DNA from: JBOGZI01 sp050697275
GTDB taxonomy: Bacteria; Actinomycetota; Thermoleophilia; Solirubrobacterales; 70-9
Assembly: GCA_050697275.1 (NCBI GenBank)
Contig: JBOGZI010000144.1
Coordinates: 1 to 8,493, forward strand
Direction: 5' to 3'
Length of the DNA: 8,493 nucleotides
In this document: positions 1-5,192 of the stretch, in pieces
Layout of the letters: every line of letters starts with the position of its first letter
How positions within the stretch are numbered: position 1 is the first letter of the stretch
Position numbers and translations under genes: made by a program
The notes under the pieces: model-generated
Database searches by the model: none
What the model saw: the letters and a program-made list of their open reading frames with translations, nothing else
What the model was told of the DNA's origin: nothing

Positions 1-796
1 GGGCGCCACCGGCGAAACCGGAGCCACCGGGCCGCAGGGCCCCCAGGGCGCGACCGGCGCGACGGGCGCCCAAGGCGCCACCGGCGCGACCGGCGCCACC
101 GGCGCCACCGGCGCGCAGGGCGATCCCGGCGATCCAAGCTGGTCCGCCGACTGCAACGAGGGCCTCGCCCCCGACGACGTCATGGTCCGCGCCGGCTCGG
201 TCTGCATCGACCGCTACGAGGCCTCGATCTGGGACGCGCCGGTGGGCGGCAACCAGATCACCGGCGCCATCCCCGCCCCCTGCACCGCCAACGGCCAGAA
301 CTGCACCAACATCTACGCTCGCTCGGTCCCCGGCGTCGCCCCCCGCGGCAGCATCACCTGGTTCCAGGCCCAGCAGGCGCTCGCCAACTCCGGCAAGCGC
401 CTGCCGACCAGCGCCGAGTGGCAGCAGGCGGTCGCCGGCACCCCCGACGACACGGGCCCGGGGACGACCCCGTGCAATACGCGCTCCGGCGCCGTCCAGA
501 ACACCGGCGCCAACCCCGGTTGCGTCTCGCGCTTCGGCGCCAACGACATGGTCGGAAACGTCAACGAGTGGGTCGCCGACTGGGTGCCCGCCTCCACCGC
601 CTGCCCGGGCTGGGGCGCCTTCAGCGACGACGAGATGTGCCTCTCGGGCGCCTCGACCACCGCCACCAATCCCGGTGCCCTGATCCGTGGCGGCAACGTC
701 TTCGACTTCGGCACGGATGCCGGCCCGTTCGCGGTCGACGGCAGCAGTCCGCCGTCGAGCTCGTTCAGCCACTTCGGGTTCCGCGGCGCCCGCTAG
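1..796 (+). CDS. Collagen-like repeat protein with C-terminal SUMF1/FGE-like domain (5' partial)
   Basis: The frame is open from the left edge (first full codon at base 2), so the true start and any signal peptide lie outside. The visible protein starts with 15 Gly-X-Y triplets (mostly GAT, also GPQ, GAQ, GDP; bases 2-136), a collagen-like stalk. A globular domain follows with the hallmarks of the formylglycine-generating-enzyme/sulfatase-modifying family (PF03781): a VCIDRYEAS strand, KRLPTSAEW, NDMVGNVNEWVADW, IRGGN and a terminal FGFRGAR. True formylglycine-generating enzymes end near GFRC and use a Cys pair; here that Cys is Gly, so catalysis is unlikely and a binding or structural role is more probable. 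The visible part has eight Cys, which fits disulfides in an exported protein. I infer a surface protein with a triple-helical stalk. Family assignment is firm; function and location are inferred. Confidence 0.85.
   Translation, partial: GATGETGATGPQGPQGATGATGAQGATGATGATGATGAQGDPGDPSWSADCNEGLAPDDVMVRAGSVCIDRYEASIWDAPVGGNQITGAIPAPCTANGQNCTNIYARSVPGVAPRGSITWFQAQQALANSGKRLPTSAEWQQAVAGTPDDTGPGTTPCNTRSGAVQNTGANPGCVSRFGANDMVGNVNEWVADWVPASTACPGWGAFSDDEMCLSGASTTATNPGALIRGGNVFDFGTDAGPFAVDGSSPPSSSFSHFGFRGAR
2..136 (+). repeat. Collagen-like Gly-X-Y coding repeat
   Basis: Fifteen consecutive nine-base units encode Gly-X-Y. The dominant unit is GGC GCC/GCG ACC (Gly-Ala-Thr), interrupted by GET, GPQ, GAQ and GDP. 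The array continues off the left edge, so its full length is unknown. Near-identical units make it prone to slippage and length change between strains. Confidence 0.9.
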
Positions 797-986
797 TTGT
801 AGCTCCTCAGAACGTTGTTCATCCGGGCTCCTTGAAGGCTGGGGGTGCTGCTTTAGCGGCAAGAGCACGGATCTCGCAGGTACGGCTGGCGCCTGGTTCC
901 GCGTGAAAGGGGAAATCCAACAGCTTGTGCGGGAGCACTCAGAAAGCGAGGCTTTAGACGAGGAGCGGGACTTGAGGCGGCTCGGC

Positions 987-992
987 TAGCCT
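987..992 (+). promoter_or_regulatory. Candidate -10 element (TAGCCT) of lgt
   Basis: TAGCCT fits the actinobacterial TANNNT -10 pattern and lies 9 bases before the lgt GTG, placing transcription start at or within a few bases of the start codon. No clear -35 element is seen at 16-18 bases upstream. Its TAG is also the in-frame stop that limits the lgt frame. Confidence 0.4.
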
Positions 993-1001
993 CCGGCGCC
1001 C

Positions 1002-1763
1002 GTGCAGCCCGAGCTCGAGATCGGCCCGCTCACCCTGCAGACCTTCGGGATCTGCTTCGCGCTCGCCTTCGTCGCCGCCGGCGCGCTCGTCGGACGCCGC
1101 CTGGTGGAGCTCGGCAAGCCGGTCGACTGGGCCTACGAGATGGCCTTCGCCGCGCTGATCGGGGGCATCGTCGGCGCCCGGCTCGACTTCGTGCTGCAGA
1201 ACTGGGACGAGGTCTCAGACGACCTGCTGGGCAACGTCTTCTCCGGCTCCGGGCTGGTCTGGTACGGAGGCGTGATCGGGGGCGCGCTCGGCGTCTTCGT
1301 CTGGGCCTGGTACCGCGGCTATCTCACCCTGACCCTGCTCGACGTGGCGGCGCCGGCGCTGGCGCTGGGCTACGCGATCGGCCGGATCGGCTGCCAGCTC
1401 TCCGGCGACGGCGACTACGGCCAGCCCTGGGACGGCCCCTGGGCGATGGCCTACCCGGACGGAACCGTCCCCACCGAGCAGGAGGTCCACCCGACCCCGG
1501 TCTACGAGACCCTGGCGATGGGCGGGGTCGCCTACGGGCTGTGGCGACTTCGGATCCGCCTCACCGGCGGCCTGCTCTTCGCCCTCTACCTCGTCCTCGC
1601 CGGCGTAGAGCGCTTCCTGATCGAGTTCATCCGCCGCAACGAGGACGTCGCCTTCGCCCTCACCCAGGCGCAGCTATTCAGCGTCGTCATCGTGGTCGCC
1701 GGGGCGATCTGGCTGGTCCTCGGCCTGCGGGGACGCGCCCGGCCGCGGCCCGAGCCCGTCTGA
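1002..1763 (+). CDS. lgt: Prolipoprotein diacylglyceryl transferase
   Basis: Lgt moves the diacylglyceryl group from phosphatidylglycerol to the lipobox Cys of prolipoproteins in the cytoplasmic membrane, the first step of lipoprotein maturation. The 253-residue product has the usual size and several hydrophobic segments (around 15-33, 47-65, 84-103, 110-130, 189-207 and 222-242). It carries the family signature GRIGCQLSGDGDYG (127-140), HPTPVYE (163-169) and ERFLIEFIRR (203-212). Compared with E. coli Lgt, the signature Asn is Cys131, the Glu position is Asp, and the HGG motif is WYGG (Tyr88); as far as I recall this variant is widespread outside Proteobacteria. GTG at 1002 is the first possible start because an in-frame TAG lies at 987-989. 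There is no Shine-Dalgarno, so the message is probably leaderless or nearly so. It lies between a putative surface-protein gene and a microprotein gene on the same strand. Confidence 0.93.
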   Translation: MQPELEIGPLTLQTFGICFALAFVAAGALVGRRLVELGKPVDWAYEMAFAALIGGIVGARLDFVLQNWDEVSDDLLGNVFSGSGLVWYGGVIGGALGVFVWAWYRGYLTLTLLDVAAPALALGYAIGRIGCQLSGDGDYGQPWDGPWAMAYPDGTVPTEQEVHPTPVYETLAMGGVAYGLWRLRIRLTGGLLFALYLVLAGVERFLIEFIRRNEDVAFALTQAQLFSVVIVVAGAIWLVLGLRGRARPRPEPV

Positions 1764-1790
1764 CCGGCGCATGTCTCACTGCCCTGCGGG

Positions 1791-1796
1791 TATATC
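1791..1796 (+). promoter_or_regulatory. Possible -10 (TATATC) for the microprotein gene
   Basis: In the 94 bases between lgt and the microprotein gene, the most AT-rich hexamer is TATATC. It would give a leader of roughly 55 bases. No convincing -35 is visible, so the gene could also be read through from lgt. Confidence 0.2.
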
Positions 1797-1845
1797 GTCC
1801 AAACGCGAGTCACTGACTCCGAGTTAGACAACGACCATCAATCGA

Positions 1846-1851
1846 AGGGAG
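1846..1851 (+). promoter_or_regulatory. Ribosome binding site (AGGGAG) for the microprotein
   Basis: AGGGAG lies 6 bases before the TTG at 1858. The good match and spacing are the main reason to accept this non-ATG start, especially since lgt nearby has no such site. Confidence 0.6.
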
Positions 1852-1857
1852 ATTGTC

Positions 1858-1971
1858 TTGTTCGAGGAACAGGAGACCCCTGGTCAGGAGACTCCCCCCG
1901 CCGAGGAAGGCGGCGAGGGTGGAGAAGGCGGCGAGGGTGGAGACGGCGGCGCCGAGGGCGGCGAGGCCTGA
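1858..1971 (+). CDS. Gly/Glu-rich 37-residue microprotein, function unknown
   Basis: A TTG start preceded by AGGGAG at 6-base spacing opens a 37-codon frame ending in TGA at 1969-1971. The product begins MFEEQETPGQETPPAEE and continues as a Gly-Gly-Glu rich tail. It is strongly acidic, lacks Lys, Arg and Cys, and has no hydrophobic segment, so it should be a disordered cytosolic peptide. Two 18-base tandem units encode part of the tail. It ends 9 bases before the convergent SDR gene's stop codon, so it fills the gap between lgt and the next operon. I do not recognise the family. It may be a real microprotein that length filters miss or, less likely, a chance frame in GC-rich repeat DNA; the ribosome site and clean termination favour a gene. 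Confidence 0.5.
   Translation: MFEEQETPGQETPPAEEGGEGGEGGEGGDGGAEGGEA
1909..1944 (+). repeat. 18-base tandem direct repeat (two copies, one mismatch)
   Basis: Bases 1909-1926 and 1927-1944 are identical except for the last base (A versus C). A degenerate continuation runs to about 1968. The units encode Gly-Gly-Glu-Gly-Gly-Glu and are rich in GG/GGG runs. The array lies inside the microprotein gene. Confidence 0.85.
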
Positions 1972-1980
1972 GCCCCTGAG

Positions 1981-2763
1981 CTAGACCGATCGGAGCAGGC
2001 CACCGTCGAGCGGGATCACCGCTCCAGTCAGATAGGCGGCCCGCTCCGAGCAGAGAAACGCCACGAGGTCGCCGTATTCCTCGGGCGTTCCGAGCCGGCC
2101 CGCGGGCACCCGCTCGCGGGCCGCTCTCTCTGCCTCATCGAGCGAGCCGTGCATCGAGCGCAGCCGGTCCGTGGCGATCATCCCGGTGGCGACCGTGTTG
2201 ACCGTGACCCCGTCGCCTGCCACCTCGCTCGCCAGGGTGTCGAGCAGGCCCAGCGCCGCCATCCGATTCGCATTCGAGAGGGTCAGGCCCGGGATCGGCT
2301 CCCTGATCGAGCTCGAGGAGACGTTCGCGATCCGCCCCCAGCCCCGCTCGCGCATCCCGGGCAGGACCGCCTCGATCAGCATCCGCGGCGCCATCACCAG
2401 AGAGCGGAAGGCCTCCTCCCACTCCTCCGGCGTGTTGTCGAGGGCGGCGCCGGGCGGCGGGCCACCGGTGTTGAGGACCAGGATCTCGATCGGGCCCAGC
2501 TCCGCCGCGACCTCGCCCGGAAGCTTGGAGATCCGGTCCAGGTCGGCGGTATCGGCGGGGAACACCCCTACCTCGGGCGATTGCGCGCCAGCTTCGCCGA
2601 CCTGCTCGGTGATCGCCTCCCCCGCCTCCGTGAGCGCTTCCTCGGAGCGGCTCGAGATCGCCACCCGCGCCCCCTCTCGCGCCAGGGCGGCCGCGATTCC
2701 GCGACCGATCCCGCGACTGGCGCCCATCACCAGCGCCCGCCGGCCCTCGATGCCGAGGTCCAT
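1981..2763 (-). CDS. SDR-family oxidoreductase with atypical active site
   Basis: The 260-residue protein is a classical-length short-chain dehydrogenase, a Rossmann-fold NAD(P)-dependent enzyme. The cofactor motif is GASRGIG (14-20), NTGG (98-101) stands in for NNAG, and a Ser run (149-152) covers the catalytic Ser position. The Tyr-x-x-x-Lys motif is missing: at the expected spacing it reads Ser163-Asn-Ala-Asn-Arg167. The C-terminal half keeps the family pattern (VNTVATGMI, AAYLTGAVIPLDGG). This matches a known subgroup of FabG-like SDRs without the standard catalytic tetrad, so 3-oxoacyl-ACP reductase activity should not be assumed. The ATG shares its A with the TGA of the upstream ATP-grasp gene (TGATG), which implies translational coupling and a shared pathway. 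Substrate unknown. Confidence 0.88.
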   Translation of the reverse strand: MDLGIEGRRALVMGASRGIGRGIAAALAREGARVAISSRSEEALTEAGEAITEQVGEAGAQSPEVGVFPADTADLDRISKLPGEVAAELGPIEILVLNTGGPPPGAALDNTPEEWEEAFRSLVMAPRMLIEAVLPGMRERGWGRIANVSSSSIREPIPGLTLSNANRMAALGLLDTLASEVAGDGVTVNTVATGMIATDRLRSMHGSLDEAERAARERVPAGRLGTPEEYGDLVAFLCSERAAYLTGAVIPLDGGLLRSV

Positions 2764-3968
2764 CAGCCCGCCTCGCCGGTGAGCTTCTCCAGGTAGGCGG
2801 CGTCGTCCGGCGCCAGCCCCGGGATCGCCTGGCCGTCCCAGGTGACCCCGTCGGCCATCGCCTCGAACAGCCCTTTGCGCTCCGCGAGGCTCATCCGCTC
2901 GTGGTGGGCGAAGGCGAGGAAGGAGTAGAGCTTCGGGATCGCGTCATGCCAGCCCCGGTCGGTGCCGTGGATGGTCGCGAGGTCGTTGAAGGACCTCGGC
3001 GCCTCGCGCAGCGGCTCCCGGAAGATCTGACCGAAGACCGCGAAGTCGAGCTGCTCCTCCCGCCCGGCCTCGACCAGCAGCGTCTCCGGCTGCGGCTTCA
3101 GCAGGCTCCGCTCCAGCTCCTCCGCGGTCATCAGCAGCAGGCCGTCGGTCGCGCGGGGGTTGCATTCGATCATCACCAGGCCGTCCTCGGTGTCGACGAA
3201 GTCGAGCGACATCTGGCCCTTCCAGGAGAGCTCCTTGCCCAGCCGCTCGACGGCCGGGAGGGTGTCGCTCGGGTCCACGGAGAGGAACTGGATCCCGGTC
3301 GAGTGCTCCCACTGGCGCGGCGCCCGGTAGGACATGTGTGAGGCGACCTTCGCGTCGTGCAGCGCCGAGTAGGTGCACTGCATCGGCCCGTCCACGAACT
3401 CCTGCACCAGCCAGGGGTTGGCCTCGGTCGGGTGGCAGTCCTCGGGCGAGAGATGGCCGGCCAGCGGCCCCGTATCGGTCAGCAGCCCGACGCCGCCCCG
3501 CGAGAAGGCGGCGCGCGCGAAGTAGCGGGGAAAGCGGCCGATCGCCTCCTTCAGCTCCACCTCGCTGTGGGCCACCACCGTCTGCGGGGTGCGAATCTCC
3601 AGCCGCTCGCAGAGCTCCTGGAAGGTCCCCTTGTCGTGGACCTGCGCCAGGGTCCTGAAGGGCGGGGCGCACAGCGTGGTGACCGCCGAGAGCCGCTCGT
3701 GCTGGGCGGCAAGGTAGAAGACCTCCTCGAACATCGGCAGCACCAGCTCGACCTGGTTCTCCTTCGCGATCCGCTCGACGTCGTCCACGAAGGCGGCCGG
3801 GTCGTCGGTCGCCGAGGCGGTGGTGAAGTGCCCCTGCAGGAACTTCGAGTGGCTCCCCGGCGAGGAGGCGTAGCTGTCGCAGGCGAAGATGTGATGCCCG
3901 CGGGACCCGAGCTTTCGGATCGCATCGAGTGCGAACGGCATCCGCGAGCTGGTGATCAGCAGCCTCAT
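2763..3968 (-). CDS. ATP-grasp domain protein, substrate unknown
   Basis: The 401-residue protein looks like an orphan ATP-grasp ligase, a family that joins a carboxylate to an amine, thiol or similar group through an acyl-phosphate. The N-terminal domain (1 to about 110) begins MRLLITSSRMPFALDAIRKLG, a Rossmann-like pre-ATP-grasp fold. The ATP-grasp core has Lys113, PRYFARAAFSRGGVG (147-161), WLVQEFVDG (186-194) and the metal site QMSLDFVD...MIECNPRATDG (252-276), with Asp256, Glu268 and Asn270 as likely Mg ligands. At the usual ATP-binding Lys of the core, this protein appears to have Arg152. About 120 further residues follow that I cannot assign. ATG at 3968 is the first Met; no Shine-Dalgarno precedes it. 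It is the first gene of an operon with the SDR, overlapping it by one base. Confidence 0.8.
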   Translation of the reverse strand: MRLLITSSRMPFALDAIRKLGSRGHHIFACDSYASSPGSHSKFLQGHFTTASATDDPAAFVDDVERIAKENQVELVLPMFEEVFYLAAQHERLSAVTTLCAPPFRTLAQVHDKGTFQELCERLEIRTPQTVVAHSEVELKEAIGRFPRYFARAAFSRGGVGLLTDTGPLAGHLSPEDCHPTEANPWLVQEFVDGPMQCTYSALHDAKVASHMSYRAPRQWEHSTGIQFLSVDPSDTLPAVERLGKELSWKGQMSLDFVDTEDGLVMIECNPRATDGLLLMTAEELERSLLKPQPETLLVEAGREEQLDFAVFGQIFREPLREAPRSFNDLATIHGTDRGWHDAIPKLYSFLAFAHHERMSLAERKGLFEAMADGVTWDGQAIPGLAPDDAAYLEKLTGEAG

Positions 3969-4007
3969 CGGGCGCGGCGAGGATGGTCGCGGCGGCTCAC
4001 GGCCCGC

Positions 4008-4013
4008 ACGCTA
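4008..4013 (-). promoter_or_regulatory. Possible -10 (TAGCGT) for the ATP-grasp/SDR operon
   Basis: TAGCGT on the - strand fits TANNNT and lies 39 bases before the ATP-grasp ATG. It overlaps the candidate -10 of tRNA-Val on the other strand, so the two promoters would be back to back. No -35 is evident. Confidence 0.25.
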
Positions 4014-4017
4014 CATT
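4012..4017 (+). promoter_or_regulatory. Possible -10 (TACATT) for tRNA-Val
   Basis: TACATT fits TANNNT and ends 11 bases before the mature tRNA 5' end, which would leave a short 5' leader for RNase P to remove. No clear -35. Confidence 0.35.
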
Positions 4018-4028
4018 GGCGATCCCGC

Positions 4029-4101
4029 GGGCGGTTAGCTCAGTTGGGAGAGCGCCTCGTTTACACCGAGGAGGTCGCTGGTTCGAGCCCGGCACCGCCC
4101 A
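4029..4101 (+). tRNA. tRNA-Val (anticodon TAC)
   Basis: A full cloverleaf folds by hand. The acceptor GGGCGGT (4029-4035) pairs with ACCGCCC (4094-4100), with discriminator A4101. The D stem is GCTC/GAGC, the anticodon stem CCTCG/CGAGG with loop TTTACAC (anticodon TAC, 4062-4064), and the T arm GCTGG-TTCGAGC-CCGGC. The 3' CCA is not encoded. The gene stands alone between two - strand genes. Confidence 0.97.
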
Positions 4102-4124
4102 CTCCGGCAGCGCGCCCGCCGAAC

Positions 4125-4142
4125 CTGGGGCGCTCACCCCAG
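4125..4142. terminator. Hairpin around the DUF2332 stop codon, possible two-way terminator
   Basis: CTGGGG (4125-4130) and CCCCAG (4137-4142) form a perfect 6-bp stem with a 6-base loop that contains the TGA of the - strand gene. It lies 24 bases past tRNA-Val on the other strand, a natural place to end both transcripts. No T run follows on either side, so it is not a standard intrinsic terminator. Confidence 0.3.
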
Positions 4143-5189
4143 CCAGGTGACCGGTGCGATGTGCACGTCGCCGGTGGCGAGCAGGCTCTCCTCGCCGCCG
4201 GGCCAGGCGGTCAGGCGCAGCTCGCACTGGACCAGGTCCGCGCCGAGCTCGTAGCGCAGCCACGCCAGCGGGTGCCCGGAGGACGCACGTGAGGCCGCCT
4301 CCCGGATTACGGCCGAGGTCTCCTCACGGATCCTCTCGGGCAGGTAGATCCAGAAGAGCGAGTGGAAGACGACTGTCGCCTCTCCCTCGGGCAGCTCTCG
4401 CAGCTCGCGAGCAAGCCAAGTCTCGACGCTCTCCCGGTCGACCTCGTTCGGGAAGCCGCGCGCGACCTCGATCGCCTCGCTGAGCAGCTCGTAGCGCCGC
4501 AGCTGATCCGGGAACATGAAGGCGAGCAGTGAGAGGCGGCCCTCGTCGGTCGTCGGGTCGATCGGGTCGATGTCGCAGCCGCGGCGCGAGCTGACCCGCA
4601 GCGGGGCATCGAAGGGCGGCACCGCGCTGCGCCAATGGTCGACGAAGCGAACCGGCGAGCCCTCGGGGCCGAACCCCTTGCCGTCCTGCTCGTAGCGGTA
4701 ACGGTCGAAGTGGAGGTTGAGGCCGGCGCTGGCGCCGACCTCACGAGCCCGCAGGGGCAGCCCGGTCTCGGCGGCGACGGTGAGGAAGCCGCCGATCAAC
4801 GCGCCGCAGCGCGCCGTCTCGTTCGTCTGCAGCGGATGGCCCAGCGAGGCGACGACCTCGTGCGGCATCCGTCCGAAGGCGTCGCGGACGATCGGCCAGG
4901 CGGCGTCGGCGTCGCCATCGCCGCCCTCGGACGGGTAGTGCTTCGCAAGCTCCGGCAGCTCCCCTCTCAGGACCATGTGGTGGACACCGGCGAGGGCGCG
5001 GAAGGGGTAGTACTCGTCGGCGGGCTCGGTCGCATAGCGCTCCAGCAGCCTCCAGGTCGGCCCGCCGGCCTCCACGTCCTGGACCATCCGCTCGCAGAGG
5101 CGTGAGTACATCGGGGAGCCCCACCTCGCCGCTTCCTCGGAGTTCGTGCGCAGCGTGGCGACGAGCGCGGGGCGGGAATCCCCGGCCAC
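4134..5189 (-). CDS. DUF2332 family protein, methyltransferase-like
   Basis: The 351-residue product matches the DUF2332 family (PF10094), common in actinobacteria and without established function. Conserved landmarks are YYPFRALAGVHHMVLRGELP (60-79), HYP (84-86), LQTNETARC (120-128) and REVGASAGLNL (149-159) followed by FDRYRY (161-166). The E-x-G-A-S-A-G-L-N stretch resembles the glycine-rich motif I of class I SAM-dependent methyltransferases, so a methyltransferase-like fold is plausible but not shown. There is no signal peptide or membrane segment. The chosen start is a GTG only 3 bases after the TAA of the FtsH-like gene. No good Shine-Dalgarno precedes it, so translation is probably coupled. 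Family membership is firm; any link to the protease is inferred from spacing only. Confidence 0.85.
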   Translation of the reverse strand: MAGDSRPALVATLRTNSEEAARWGSPMYSRLCERMVQDVEAGGPTWRLLERYATEPADEYYPFRALAGVHHMVLRGELPELAKHYPSEGGDGDADAAWPIVRDAFGRMPHEVVASLGHPLQTNETARCGALIGGFLTVAAETGLPLRAREVGASAGLNLHFDRYRYEQDGKGFGPEGSPVRFVDHWRSAVPPFDAPLRVSSRRGCDIDPIDPTTDEGRLSLLAFMFPDQLRRYELLSEAIEVARGFPNEVDRESVETWLARELRELPEGEATVVFHSLFWIYLPERIREETSAVIREAASRASSGHPLAWLRYELGADLVQCELRLTAWPGGEESLLATGDVHIAPVTWLG

Positions 5190-5192
5190 CGA

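Noticed and set aside
2..136. The Gly-Ala-Thr coding array as a CRISPR or intergenic repeat
   Set aside because: The units are nine bases without spacers and stay in frame with the downstream domain, so they are protein repeats.
313..906. Long overlapping frames in other phases of the FGE-like gene
   Set aside because: They are shadows of high-GC coding sequence, rich in Arg/Ala/Pro, with no domain motifs.
687..989. A 100-codon + strand frame running from inside the FGE-like gene across the gap before lgt
   Set aside because: Its first half is a shadow in another phase, the second half resembles no family I know, and there is no ribosome site.
4029..4101. tRNA-Val as a second integration site
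   Set aside because: No integrase, flanking direct repeat or mobile gene is visible beside it.
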